Part shown: one piece after another, positions 43,476-51,581 of the stretch
How positions within the stretch are numbered: position 1 is the stretch's first letter
How the letters are laid out: each line of letters starts with the position of its first letter
Origin: CADEED01 sp041395625
GTDB lineage: Bacteria > Pseudomonadota > Gammaproteobacteria > Steroidobacterales > Steroidobacteraceae
NCBI GenBank assembly: GCA_041395625.1
Contig: JAWLAE010000001.1
Span: forward strand, 930,001-994,000
Length of the DNA stretch: 64,000 nt
Direction: 5' to 3'
Program-made: the position numbers and the translations under genes
Notes under the pieces: model-generated
The model's database searches: none
What the model saw: the letters and a program-made list of their open reading frames with translations, nothing else
Told to the model about the DNA's origin: nothing

Positions 43476-44476
43476 TGACTCGTGACGTTCAATTCGAGAT
43501 CGCACTGTCCTTCGCCGGCGAAGACAGGTTGTACGTGGATCAAGTAGCCAATCTGCTCCGAAGTTCAGGAGTCAAAGTCTTTTACGACCTCTTTGAGGAG
43601 TCGAGCCTCTGGGGCAAGAACCTATACGATTATCTTTCGGAGGTGTACCAGAACAGGGCGCTGTACACGATCATGTTCATTTCGAGGCACTACGCCGGGA
43701 AGCTCTGGCCAACGCATGAGCGGCAAGCTATGCAGGCTCGCGCGTTTCAAGAACATCAAGAATATGTGTTGCCAGCTCGCTTCGATGACACGGAGATCCC
43801 GGGAATACTGCCGACGGTTGGTTACATCTCGCTCGTAAATCGCGCCCCTCAGGAGTTCGTCACGCTCATACACAAGAAGCTCGTTAACGCGGGTCGTAGC
43901 GTACCTTCTGAACAGGTGCGAAGCGCGATTTTCGCCGTCGAAGTGCCAACTCGCGTTAACGCAACGGAGACAGTAGTTTTGGTGGTTGATGAGAACGGCA
44001 ATCCCGTGGAAGGAGCAACGGTCACCGCACTCGCCGACAACAATACGTACAAGGATGCGATGAGCGGCGGCTTAGGAGAGGCGCGGTTCATCTTCCAGAC
44101 ACGCCGCCGGACGCGAGTTCTCGTCGCCCACCCGGATCGTCCGGGCGCGATCTTCCCTGACTGGGACCCCGCAGACGATCTCCGAGCCATGCTTCCCGCG
44201 AGTGAGAATACCGGCTCGGTCATCTGCCACAGCACCGGGTATATTCCAGGGCTCGAAGGGCGTCTGAACCCGATACTCGACACACATGGGCGCATGTACC
44301 TGTACGCTGACAACATCGCTATACGCGGTGGCGAGCAACAGCCGGCATCGTTCGCCGTTGGCGTCCCGCTTAGGCTCGAAGACTCTAATGGCGTCGTAAT
44401 GGAGGTGACTGTTCTGTACATTCAAGGCCGAACGTCACTACTTCAGTATGTTCACGCCCGCCGCGGTGACGCCTAA
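43476..44476 (+). CDS. TIR-domain protein with C-terminal Ig-like/regulatory region (cassette)
   Basis: The 333-residue product starts at the ATG at 43476, 19 bp after the restored attC core. Residues 4-130 form a TIR domain of the bacterial type (FEIALSFAGEDRLYVDQVANLL; VFYDLFEESSLWGKNL; YTIMFISRHYAGKLWPTHER). The Glu of THERQAM is in the place of the catalytic NADase glutamate. The C-terminal part contains a beta-sandwich-like segment (VVDENGNPVEGATVTALADN) and unassigned sequence. Bacterial TIR proteins often cleave NAD in phage-triggered abortive infection. Here that role is inferred. The stop overlaps the attC11 R'' box. Confidence 0.82.
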
Positions 44477-44596
44477 CAAGCAGTTGCAGCGGACCGTCAT
44501 ATTCCTGCGCGTGCGCGCCGCAAGTGCGCCATTTCATTGTGCACATGCAGCGCGCTGGATACGTGGTCGCGCGGCCGCTGAGCGCGGGCGTTGGGC
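44471..44596 (+). repeat. attC site 11
   Basis: R'' GCCTAAC (44471-44477) and R' GTTGGGC (44590-44596) bound 126 bp. It includes CAGTTGCAGCGGAC and GGCCGCTGAGCGCG arms. It closes the TIR cassette. Confidence 0.88.
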
Positions 44597-44666
44597 GGCG
44601 CTCACGAAGGCAGCTATCTCGACCTTCTTAAGAGTACTCGTCTTTGTTGCCATCTCGGTGCAGGCG

Positions 44667-45326
44667 ATGGCTGCTTCCTCTGAAGCCGAGCTGTTCCGTA
44701 AGCTCATAACGCTTGCCGAGAGGGGCTCAGCACCTGCCCAGTACAACCTCGGCATGCTCTACAACAACGGCATTGGCACAACCAAAGATCCTCGCACCGC
44801 ATTTCGCTGGTTTGAGAAGGCGGCGGCTGCCGGAGATGCTCTTGCTAGCTACAAAGTCGGTTGCTACTACGCAGGACAATTCGTGGGAGTTGTGCCCGAG
44901 GACCATGAGAAGGCACTTGCTGCCAAGCTAGTTGCTGCTAGGGCTGGATATTCCCGAGCCCAGCTTGACGTTGGGAATGCCTATGCCAGAAATAGTAACT
45001 TTGCGGAAGCCGCGAAGTGGTGGACCTTGGCAGCCAATCAGGGCGACGCACAATCGCTGGTCAACCTGTCGGAGGTCTATCGTCGAGGTGAGGGCGCCCA
45101 GAAGAGCCCTGCCAAGGCGTTGGAGCTAACATTGATAGCAACTCGTGTAGTTCCGTCGGACTTGCGCACGCCACTTCAGTCCAGAATCTCAAGTCTGAGA
45201 AACGAGGCAACGGCTGCACAAGTGGTCCACGCAGAGAAGGCTGCGTCGGATTGGAGGCCCAAGATCACTTCCCTATCAGCTCGCGCCGATCTTGGAATCG
45301 AAGAGGCGCGGAAGCTGGTGCAATGA
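44667..45326 (+). CDS. Sel1-repeat protein (cassette)
   Basis: The frame codes for three to four Sel1-like TPR repeats (APAQYNLGMLYNNGIGTTKDPRTAFRWFEKAAAAGD; AQLDVGNAYARNSNFAEAAKWWTLAANQGD; LVNLSEVYRRGEGA). Upstream of the ATG at 44667 the same frame reads a good signal peptide (ISTFLRVLVFVAISVQAMA). No ATG, GTG or TTG lies between the attC core and that segment, so the true start may be a GTG at 44658, a rare codon, or a start within attC11. Sel1 proteins usually mediate protein contacts. Confidence 0.72.
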   Translation: MAASSEAELFRKLITLAERGSAPAQYNLGMLYNNGIGTTKDPRTAFRWFEKAAAAGDALASYKVGCYYAGQFVGVVPEDHEKALAAKLVAARAGYSRAQLDVGNAYARNSNFAEAAKWWTLAANQGDAQSLVNLSEVYRRGEGAQKSPAKALELTLIATRVVPSDLRTPLQSRISSLRNEATAAQVVHAEKAASDWRPKITSLSARADLGIEEARKLVQ

Positions 45327-45337
45327 CTCCCGCGCCA

Positions 45338-45462
45338 CCTAACAACCGCATGCAGAGAGCGGGTATCGATAAAGTGCAAGCGCCCGACCTGCATCTCAGA
45401 GTGAAATCCAGCGACAATGCGCCGAAAGGGCGGCGCGCCGTCGCTGGTGCGGCACGTTATAT
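45338..45462 (+). repeat. attC site 12
   Basis: R'' ACCTAAC (45338-45344) and R' GTTATAT (45456-45462) bound 125 bp. The GGGTATCGATAAAGTGC centre is like that of other sites in the array. Confidence 0.82.
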
Positions 45463-45469
45463 GGCTCTA

Positions 45470-45802
45470 TCAGCGCCCTGCAATGATTGAGGCCAGGTCG
45501 CGGCTCGATGTACCGAGTGCCAAGAGCGACTTCACCAACAGGTCAAGCGACACCGTCGGATCCCCTGCTTCCATTTTCGCAACCCGCGACTGACTCGACT
45601 TCATCGACTCAGCAAGCGCCGTCTGGCTCAGACCACGGCGCTTCCTTTGCACCTTGAGAGCTTCAGCCAGCTTTAAACGAAGCTCGATATAGGCTTGCTC
45701 CTCGGTGCTCAGTCCCAGGAAGTCCTTAGCGCTTCCGACGACCCAACCCTCTTTCTCCAGCGCCTTTTGCTTGCTTGCTTTCATCTTGCTTGTCACGGTC
45801 AT
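45470..45802 (-). CDS. HigA-type XRE antitoxin (antisense cassette)
   Basis: The 110-residue product has a lysine-rich N-terminus and an HTH_3/XRE domain (LAEALKVQRKRRGLSQTALAESMKSSQSRVAKMEAGDPTVSLDLLVKSLLALG). It is the second gene of a toxin-first pair, the HigBA order, and overlaps the toxin 3' end. It should bind and neutralise the toxin and repress their promoter. The pair runs against the cassette array, so it must carry its own promoter. Confidence 0.85.
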   Translation of the reverse strand: MTVTSKMKASKQKALEKEGWVVGSAKDFLGLSTEEQAYIELRLKLAEALKVQRKRRGLSQTALAESMKSSQSRVAKMEAGDPTVSLDLLVKSLLALGTSSRDLASIIAGR

Positions 45803-46121
45803 ACTCCTTGAGGCGTCTTTGGCACAGCTCGATTACTGCCTTCGGCGTCGCTTGGGATTTCTTGGCGAAAACCTCGAGAATCACTATGGCATCAGTATCG
45901 AGCCGATACATCAACCGCCAATTGGCTTTGGCGTCATTGACTCGCAGCTCGTGGCAGCGCGGCCGTACCGACGGCATGGGTCTAGACGCTGGCATTCCAA
46001 GCATCGTTCCCTGCTGCAGCTGCCTCAGCAGATACCCCATCTCAAGACTCGCCGCCGGCGATAGCGTTGGCGTTTTGACCTCGCCACCCTGCCAAACCAG
46101 CGGCTTGTCTTTGGGACTCAC
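45726..46121 (-). CDS. RelE/HigB-type toxin (antisense cassette)
   Basis: The 131-residue product matches the phage-derived Gp49-like/HigB branch of RelE toxins (LRVNDAKANWRLMYRLDTDAIVILEVFAKKSQATPKAVIELCQRRLKEYD). The Arg in NWRLMYR and the FAKK segment are typical. These toxins usually cut mRNA at the ribosome. It overlaps the antitoxin gene by up to 77 bp and has an inverted-repeat operator just upstream. Confidence 0.85.
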   Translation of the reverse strand: MSPKDKPLVWQGGEVKTPTLSPAASLEMGYLLRQLQQGTMLGMPASRPMPSVRPRCHELRVNDAKANWRLMYRLDTDAIVILEVFAKKSQATPKAVIELCQRRLKEYDRDKQDESKQAKGAGERGLGRRKR

Positions 46122-46132
46122 AGGTGGCAGTA

Positions 46133-46150
46133 TATGTCAGGTTCGACATA
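46133..46150 (-). promoter_or_regulatory. Inverted-repeat operator of the HigBA-type pair
   Basis: TATGTC-AGGTTC-GACATA is a perfect 6+6 inverted repeat, 11 bp before the toxin start on the minus strand. It is a likely binding site for the antitoxin HTH. Confidence 0.6.
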
Positions 46151-46163
46151 CCGGCACGAGCCA

Positions 46164-46247
46164 TATACCCGTCGTTGGAGCGGCCGTGAACGATAGACTG
46201 CCCCGTCTTGTGCGCCGGCGTGCGGCCGCTTATCTAGGTCGTTAGCT
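46164..46247 (+). repeat. attC site 13 with degenerate R''
   Basis: R' GTTAGCT (46241-46247) and the body GTTGGAGCGGCCGTGAACGA to GCGGCCGCTTATCTAGG are clearly attC-like. The R'' position reads ATATACCC instead of RYYYAAC. About 84 bp. It probably recombines poorly. Confidence 0.65.
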
Positions 46248-46263
46248 AGCAGAAACCGCCAAA

Positions 46264-47049
46264 ATGAAGCTGCCGCTTTACCAGATCGACGCCTTCACGA
46301 GCCGAATGTTTGGCGGGAATCCCGCCGCAGTGGTGTTGCTGGATACCTGGCTGCCCGATCGCGCGCTCCAGGCGATCGCTGCGGAGAACAATCTTGCGGA
46401 AACTGCCTTCGTGGTCCCGCGCGGAGAGATCATGCCGTTGCGTTGGTTTACACCGACGGTCGAGGTCGATCTGTGCGGGCATGCGACACTGGCAGCCGCG
46501 GATGTCCTTTTCCGCTATTCCTTTCCCTCGGCGAAACGGCTGACGTTCGGGACACGCAGCGGCAATCTCACCGTCACGCGAGACGGCGACCTTCTCGCCA
46601 TGGATTTTCCTTCTCGCCCGGGACAGTCAGTCAACATTGATGACGCCATCGTCTCAGCCTTGGGCGTTCGCCCAGAAGAGCTGTACCGCGCGCGCGATCT
46701 GCTCGCGATCTTCGAGTCTGAAGCACAAATACGCGACTTTCAGCACGATCTTGGACGGCTAGCTTCAATCGATACGTTCGCGATTACCATATCAGCACCA
46801 GGCGACTCCGTGGACTACGTCTATCGGTTCTTTGCGCCGCGACAGGGGGTACCGGAGGATCCCGTCACGGGGTCTGCGAACTGCACGCTCGTACCGTATT
46901 GGGCGGCGCGTCTTGGCAAGACCGGCCTCGTGGCGAAGCAGCTCTCGGCCCGCGGAGGCGACCTTCGCTGCACGCTGCGTGGCGATCGAGTTCTAATCGC
47001 CGGACGAACTGTCGAGTATTTGCGTGGCGAGATTGCCGTTGAGGTTTGA
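46264..47049 (+). CDS. PhzF-family isomerase-like protein (cassette)
   Basis: The 261-residue product has the PhzF fold: LYQIDAFTSRMFGGNPAAVVLLD, the catalytic Glu in ENNLAETAFVV, LRWFTPTVEVDLCGHATLAAADVLF, and the C-terminal GVPEDPVTGSANCTLVPYWA. PhzF converts trans-2,3-dihydro-3-hydroxyanthranilate in phenazine synthesis. No phenazine genes are present, so this is one of many family members of unknown substrate. Confidence 0.9.
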   Translation: MKLPLYQIDAFTSRMFGGNPAAVVLLDTWLPDRALQAIAAENNLAETAFVVPRGEIMPLRWFTPTVEVDLCGHATLAAADVLFRYSFPSAKRLTFGTRSGNLTVTRDGDLLAMDFPSRPGQSVNIDDAIVSALGVRPEELYRARDLLAIFESEAQIRDFQHDLGRLASIDTFAITISAPGDSVDYVYRFFAPRQGVPEDPVTGSANCTLVPYWAARLGKTGLVAKQLSARGGDLRCTLRGDRVLIAGRTVEYLRGEIAVEV

Positions 47050-47092
47050 TCGTCTGCCAGCTTACCCGTCAATCCAGCGCGGACGGTAGGCG
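47050..47092 (+). repeat. Remnant of a short attC-like junction
   Basis: Between the PhzF and GNAT genes only about 48 bp remain. CTTACCC (47060-47066) and GGTAGGC (47085-47091) face each other and resemble R'' and R' with substitutions. It is too short for a normal attC. Confidence 0.35.
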
Positions 47093-47097
47093 CGCAG

Positions 47098-47601
47098 ATG
47101 CAGATCCGCAGCGCTTCCCTGACCGATCACGGCTCCCTTCTGCAACTGTACAAGCGAGTCTCTTCGGTTCCAGGAGGGCTGGCGCGTCTTCCCGATGAGA
47201 TTGACGATGCCTACATCAGCGCTATTCTCGTGAACGCGATTGCCCGTGGCATTTGTCTCGTCACTGAAACCGGCGCGGGCGGCCTGAAAGCGGAGATTCA
47301 TGCCTATGCACCGATCCCTAGCTGCTTCTCACACGTGCTCTCCGAACTCACAATCGCTGTTGATCCAGAGGCACAAGGAAAGGGGCTCGGCCGACGAATA
47401 TTCGAGACGTTCATGCACATCGTTGAGGTGGAGCGTCCGAACGTGCATCGAGTAGAACTCATTGCGCGCGAAAGCAATGCGAAGGCTATTCGATTCTATG
47501 AGACTCTGGGCTTCGTCACAGAAGGTAGGATGAGGAATCGTATTGCAAGTTTCGGGGGTGATTGTGAGTCAGACGTCGCTATGGCTTGGTTGCGCGCCTG
47601 A
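47098..47601 (+). CDS. GNAT-family N-acetyltransferase (cassette)
   Basis: The 167-residue product has the GNAT order: QIRSASLTDHGSLLQLYKRV, the acetyl-CoA motif V-D-P-E-A-Q-G-K-G-L-G-R-R-I with LSELTIAVDPEAQGKG, then ELIARESNAKAIRFYETLGFVTEGRMRNRI. This is close to RimI/PhinoT-type acetyltransferases; the acceptor is unknown. Confidence 0.9.
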   Translation: MQIRSASLTDHGSLLQLYKRVSSVPGGLARLPDEIDDAYISAILVNAIARGICLVTETGAGGLKAEIHAYAPIPSCFSHVLSELTIAVDPEAQGKGLGRRIFETFMHIVEVERPNVHRVELIARESNAKAIRFYETLGFVTEGRMRNRIASFGGDCESDVAMAWLRA

Positions 47602-47650
47602 CAAGTGGCTGAGAAGCACCCAACAGGGCGCTGAACCACGACGATAGTCG
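47596..47650 (+). repeat. Degenerate attC-like junction after the GNAT gene
   Basis: GCCTGAC (47596-47602) stands for R'' with one change and starts in the GNAT stop region, followed by AAGTGGCTGAGAAGC. The R' end near ACGATAGTCGGC is poorly conserved. Confidence 0.4.
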
Positions 47651-47741
47651 GCAGCATCCTTAGCTCCACCTGTATCCCAGCATCCTCACCACAAGGCACT
47701 TTCTCCGAATGCACGTTACTCCCTCAACAAGGACGAGCTTC

Positions 47742-48785
47742 ATGGGTTGCCTGCAACTAGCTGCATGTATGCTCTGTTTCATTGCTCTCGCCGGCTGCAT
47801 GAGCAAGTTGATGGAAGTCCACCCCGACCCCAGCACGCGGAAAACACCGATTCGATTCTTCATGCCCGATGCGCTGGCGCAAGATGTCGCAACGGTGAAT
47901 TGCACGCTTTCCGACGGAACGGTCACATCCTGCTACGAGATCACCATTGCCGGGACGCCAGCCGATCACGACGTGGGCCCTTTCTGTCCCCGAACGACGG
48001 CGGCGGTTGCGGATGAGGTCGGCATCTGGCTAGACGGCGAGAACCTCTACGACGTTACAGGCCAGTTCATTCTCGATCTGCCCGTGATCTACAACGACGA
48101 ACACTGGATGCTCCATGACAGCCAGGGCCGTGTGCGTGTAACCGACACGAAGGAAGCCTTCGAGGCGGCCGCGCGTCCCGACGTGGCGGAAGAATACGAG
48201 AACTACTGCGTCGAAGGACGCATGGAATGGCTCGAGGGCGGCAAGCCCGTCACGACCACCGTCCAGATCCCAATCGCTCCCGTGCTGCGGGGGACGCCCA
48301 CCTCCGCCAGGGCCCCGCTTGGCGTAACCTTCAATGGTGTCCGTATCGACGCCGCCGCTCCGGTGGATGCAATTTTAGGGGCGTATACTATCGCCGCGTT
48401 CGACGACTGCGGCGGCCACGTAAATCCGTTCGAGGGCTACCACATGCACGCGGCGACCGGTTGCGGCGAGGTCGGTAACGCATCCGACGGTGACACGCGG
48501 CCATTCGCAATCGCTATGGACGGCTACCTGATTCACAGCCCCCTCGACGGCGCCGAATTGGACGCTTGTAACGGTCACGTCACCGATGAGTATGGCTACC
48601 ACTACCACGCTCGTTCGCCCGAACTAAATGGCGTCTTGAGCTGCTACATGGGTACGATCGCGCGACACAGTCGCGGTGCACCGCCCGGTGGACGTCGTCC
48701 TGGCGGTGGCCCCCCGCGTGATTCCGCGCCTCCTCCTGGCAACGAAACTGTGGCCGCTCCTCCTGCTCCGCATGACCATCACTAG
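47742..48785 (+). CDS. YHYH-domain lipoprotein (cassette)
   Basis: From the ATG at 47742 (a start at 47709 is also in frame) the product is 347 residues with a lipoprotein signal (CMLCFIALAGC). The core contains FDDCGGHVNPFEGYHMHAATGC and HVTDEYGYHYHARSPEL, the His-rich YHYH family motif, likely a metal site. The C-terminus is Pro/Gly/His-rich (GGRRPGGGPPRD; HDHH). The function of YHYH proteins is not established. It is large for a cassette gene. Confidence 0.82.
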   Translation: MGCLQLAACMLCFIALAGCMSKLMEVHPDPSTRKTPIRFFMPDALAQDVATVNCTLSDGTVTSCYEITIAGTPADHDVGPFCPRTTAAVADEVGIWLDGENLYDVTGQFILDLPVIYNDEHWMLHDSQGRVRVTDTKEAFEAAARPDVAEEYENYCVEGRMEWLEGGKPVTTTVQIPIAPVLRGTPTSARAPLGVTFNGVRIDAAAPVDAILGAYTIAAFDDCGGHVNPFEGYHMHAATGCGEVGNASDGDTRPFAIAMDGYLIHSPLDGAELDACNGHVTDEYGYHYHARSPELNGVLSCYMGTIARHSRGAPPGGRRPGGGPPRDSAPPPGNETVAAPPAPHDHH

Positions 48786-48844
48786 TTCAACATTGACGCC
48801 TATTCGCTTTACCTGGCTATTGGCAGGCGTCGCCGGGGTCTGGC

Positions 48845-48900
48845 GCCTAACAATTGGTTCAAGTCATACCCGGCAGAACTAACGTTGTCCACGACTTCGC
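48845..48900 (+). repeat. Short attC-like site after the YHYH gene
   Basis: R'' GCCTAAC (48845-48851) is intact. The best R' candidate is GTTGTCC (48894-48900), which departs from GTTRRRY. The next about 100 bp before the following gene contain nothing I can identify. Confidence 0.5.
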
Positions 48901-49006
48901 CTGCGCGTTGTCGACAGGCCGCGGACAGAACCTTCGGAATCGGTCGCTTTCGGGCACCGTTCAACATCGACGACCTCGTGGCCGTCAATGGAATAGGATT
49001 TGCACT

Positions 49007-49594
49007 ATGGAGATTCAGTGTCAATGTGGTGGCTTTCGCGCCAAGCTAAAGGCTTTTCCCAAGGGCACTCCGGGACGTCTGGTCTGTTATTGCGACGATT
49101 GTCAGACGTATTTGCATCACCTCAAGCGTACCGACCTGCTTGATTCCAACGGGGGCACAGAGATAATTCCTGCCTACCCTGCCGATGTGGAAGTGCTTCA
49201 TGGGCTCGAATATCTGAAATGCACGCGCCTGTCGGCAACCGGAACATTTCGCTTTTCCACTACGTGCTGCAACACGCCCGTCGTCAATATGCGGCCCAGA
49301 GTGCCCTGGGCGGGTTTCCTGCGTTGCGTGTACACGGCCAACGATACCCACAAGATCGATCAAATACTGGGGCCAGTTCGCGGCCGCATCATGGGTCGTT
49401 ATGCGAAGGGGACACCGCCCGTCGGAACGCCCCAAACATTCGACCTTAGAGCGCTATTGACGGTGATGCCATTCATCCTACGAGGCAGACTGCTCAGGAA
49501 GTTCAGACCGTCCCCGTTCTTTGCTGAGGACGGCACTACGGCTGTTGTTGCGCCGCACGTTCTCAGTAAAGCGGAACAACAGACAGCACCGTAG
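49007..49594 (+). CDS. DUF6151/GFA-like zinc-binding protein (cassette)
   Basis: The 195-residue product starts MEIQCQCGGFRAKL and has a second Cys cluster LVCYCDDCQTYLHHL and a third TTCCNTPV, the zinc pattern of the GFA/CENP-V superfamily. Its length and the DILRGRLLRKFRPSPFF-like C-terminal part fit DUF6151. The enzymatic role is unknown. The ATG at 49007 is chosen because CQCG must be near the N-terminus. Confidence 0.8.
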   Translation: MEIQCQCGGFRAKLKAFPKGTPGRLVCYCDDCQTYLHHLKRTDLLDSNGGTEIIPAYPADVEVLHGLEYLKCTRLSATGTFRFSTTCCNTPVVNMRPRVPWAGFLRCVYTANDTHKIDQILGPVRGRIMGRYAKGTPPVGTPQTFDLRALLTVMPFILRGRLLRKFRPSPFFAEDGTTAVVAPHVLSKAEQQTAP

Positions 49595-49939
49595 CTGGTA
49601 GGTCTGGCCTGCCGGTCGCGGCCCGTAGTAGGTTCAGTGCTATGGACAACAGCGGCGTCAGCTTCGCAGAGCCTATCCCAGGTCATACTGTTTCCACCGT
49701 CGCGGCTGCAGACTGGACCCCGGAATGGCCATTGGCGAGCTCCTCGTTCTTGCGCAAGCTGTCGTGCCAGTCGCACTTGCCGAAGCCGGCGCCGAGCCGA
49801 TTCAGGGGCCAATCGAGAAGCAGGACCAAGATAGGCGAGCTGGGGTCAAAGACGCAGGCGGCACGACTTTGCACCGGTTGACAGATTGTCCCCGTGAGAT
49901 TACAGAGCAACATTGTGTCGCTGGTGGTCGCTCGAAACG
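49595..49939 (+). other. Cassette body with only weak frames
   Basis: These 345 bases lack a convincing gene. Plus-strand frames at 49642-49881 (MDNSGVSFAEPIPGHTVSTV) and 49725-49961 (MAIGELLVLAQAVVPVALAE) overlap in different frames and match no family I know; they could be parts of a frameshifted gene. No attC separates this stretch from the DUF6151-like gene. Confidence 0.4.
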
Positions 49940-50017
49940 GCCTAACAAGGGCATGCAGTAGGATCTATTCAGGGCCGCGCGCGCCCTCGATTCGGCTGCT
50001 GATGCCGAACGTTGACA
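49940..50017 (+). repeat. attC site 16
   Basis: R'' GCCTAAC (49940-49946) and R' GTTGACA (50011-50017) bound 78 bp. The centre GGCCGCGCGCGCCC is self-complementary. Confidence 0.72.
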
Positions 50018-50041
50018 CACTGACAATTGCTGGAGTTCGCA

Positions 50042-50479
50042 ATGACAATACCGTTCGCCGTGCAGCGCATCGATCATGTTGTCTTTCGTGTCACTGATTT
50101 GAGCGGAAGCATCGAGTTCTATCGTAATGTCCTTGGATGCGACGTCGTAAGACGGCGTGAACACCTAGGGCTCGTACATTTGCGGGCCGGCGCCTCGATG
50201 ATCGATCTAGTCAGCGTAGACGGAAAGCTCGGATCACGCGGGGGTGCGGCGGCCGCGAAGGAAGCAAGAAACGTCGATCATCTATGCTTGCGCATTGAGC
50301 CCTTCGACGAGCCTGATCTAGTCGCGCATCTAGGCAAACATGGCGTCGCGTCGTTGGGCAGCGCCGCGGTCAATTTTGGCGCTGAGGGCGACGGTCTATC
50401 GCTCTATTTTCTTGACCCAGACGGCAACATGATCGAGCTCAAAGGCCCTTCAGGCACGGCACCCGAAAGTGGGCTGTAG
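50042..50479 (+). CDS. VOC-family protein (cassette)
   Basis: The 145-residue product has the glyoxalase/bleomycin-resistance fold: VQRIDHVVFRVTDLSGSIEFYRNVLGCDVV, RNVDHLCLRIEPFD, and YFLDPDGNMIELKGP, with His and Glu in the usual metal positions. Such proteins are common integron cargo. The substrate is unknown. ATG at 50042 follows the attC core by 24 bp. Confidence 0.88.
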   Translation: MTIPFAVQRIDHVVFRVTDLSGSIEFYRNVLGCDVVRRREHLGLVHLRAGASMIDLVSVDGKLGSRGGAAAAKEARNVDHLCLRIEPFDEPDLVAHLGKHGVASLGSAAVNFGAEGDGLSLYFLDPDGNMIELKGPSGTAPESGL

Positions 50480-50485
50480 CAATTC

Positions 50486-50535
50486 ATTCAACGCCGACCC
50501 CGCTTCGCGGGTCGACTTCATCTCTGGCGTTAGGA
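50486..50535 (+). repeat. Compact attC-like site
   Basis: R'' ATTCAAC (50486-50492) and R' GTTAGGA (50529-50535) bound 50 bp. A strong hairpin GACCCGC-type stem (CGACCCCGCTTCGCGGGTCG) forms the centre, and AACGCC pairs with GGCGTT. Confidence 0.6.
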
Positions 50536-50543
50536 ATGCATTC

Positions 50544-50732
50544 GTGGCAGCGACGCAGAGGGGGCGATCTCAGTTGTTGGTATGGGTTGACGTGCGCCTT
50601 CTTGAGTATGCTCAAGTCAGGCAAGCGGAGTGGCGGGTCCTCACATCAATGAGGATAAGCCGCTCGCCTAACCACTCGTTCGAGCCGCTCGCACCGGTCA
50701 GCTCGGACGTCAACCAGCGTAAGCTAGAATGA
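50544..50732 (+). CDS. Possible small protein in a mini-cassette
   Basis: A GTG-started 62-codon frame (RGRSQLLVWVDVRLLEYAQV) fills the short cassette between two attC-like sites. It also runs through the second attC and overlaps the next gene start. No family was recognised and the frame may be chance. Confidence 0.25.
   Translation: MAATQRGRSQLLVWVDVRLLEYAQVRQAEWRVLTSMRISRSPNHSFEPLAPVSSDVNQRKLE
50666..50725 (+). repeat. attC-like site 18
   Basis: R'' GCCTAAC (50666-50672) is intact and followed by CACTCGTTCGAGCCGCTC. The R' candidate GTAAGCT (50719-50725) has one change in the GTT triplet. Confidence 0.5.
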
Positions 50733-51499
50733 CAGACTGGAACGCAACCCACTACTTGAGGTTCGACGACGAGCGAACGCGAGCCGCGGGAGATCTTGCA
50801 GCACGCATTCACCTCGAACACCCTATGCGAATTGCAGATCTGGGCTGTGGCCCCGGCAACAGCACGCAGGTATTGAGGTTGCGTTGGCCAGATGCGGAGC
50901 TTGTTGGTATCGACAGCTCGCCACAGATGATCGACGCTGCGAAACAACAGTATCCTGATCAGGCATGGCAGCTCGATGATATTGCGACGTGGGAACCGCC
51001 CTCCCAGTACGATCTCGTGTATTCCAATGCAGCGTTTCATTGGCTGCCGAATCATGCGTCACTTCTGAACCGCTTGTGGTCATTCGTCGCACATGACGGC
51101 GCGCTCGCATTCCAGATTCCGAGCAAAACCCATGTGACCATACGAGCGTTGATTCATGAAGTATCTTCCGATCCACAGTGGACGCATCGCATGGCTACGG
51201 CTCGTGCGGCGATGACGATGGAATCTCCATCGTTCTATTACGACACCCTTTCTGCCAAGGCGTTGCGACTCGATATTTGGGAGACCGAATACTTTCACGT
51301 CATGGAATCGGCAGGCTCAATCGTCGATTGGATCGCGAGTACGGGTCTGCGCCCTTTTCTCTCAGCTCTTAACAGTGCAGCGGAGGGCGATAGATTCATG
51401 GAAGAATTGAACATTCGCGCGGCACGGGCGTACGAGACACGCTCTGACGGAAAGGTCTTGTTTCCATTTCGACGCACATTCGTCATTGCATACCGTTGA
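50729..51499 (+). CDS. Trans-aconitate 2-methyltransferase-like SAM methyltransferase (cassette)
   Basis: The 256-residue product resembles Tam (EC 2.1.1.144). It starts with DWNATHYLRFDDERTRAAGDL, followed by SAM motif I RIADLGCGPGNSTQVL, motif II VGIDSSPQMIDAA, and DLVYSNAAFHWLPNHASLL. Tam methylates trans-aconitate, a by-product inhibitor of aconitase. Length and all motifs agree with the family. Confidence 0.88.
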   Translation: MTDWNATHYLRFDDERTRAAGDLAARIHLEHPMRIADLGCGPGNSTQVLRLRWPDAELVGIDSSPQMIDAAKQQYPDQAWQLDDIATWEPPSQYDLVYSNAAFHWLPNHASLLNRLWSFVAHDGALAFQIPSKTHVTIRALIHEVSSDPQWTHRMATARAAMTMESPSFYYDTLSAKALRLDIWETEYFHVMESAGSIVDWIASTGLRPFLSALNSAAEGDRFMEELNIRAARAYETRSDGKVLFPFRRTFVIAYR

Positions 51500-51549
51500 G
51501 CTCTCCCCAGATCGCGGGACAACAATGCGTTTCCTCGGTGAACTTTTTC

Positions 51550-51556
51550 GTTAGCT
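51550..51556 (+). repeat. R' core GTTAGCT with a weak attC
   Basis: A clear R' core follows the methyltransferase. The best upstream partner, GGACAAC at 51517-51523, gives a site of about 40 bp only, so the attC is degenerate. Confidence 0.4.
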
Positions 51557-51581
51557 ACCACGAGGAGTCGAAAAGCCAACA

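Noticed and set aside
49399..49812. Minus-strand frame of 137 codons
   Set aside because: It overlaps the DUF6151-like gene and is Arg/Ala-rich low-complexity sequence typical of shadow frames.
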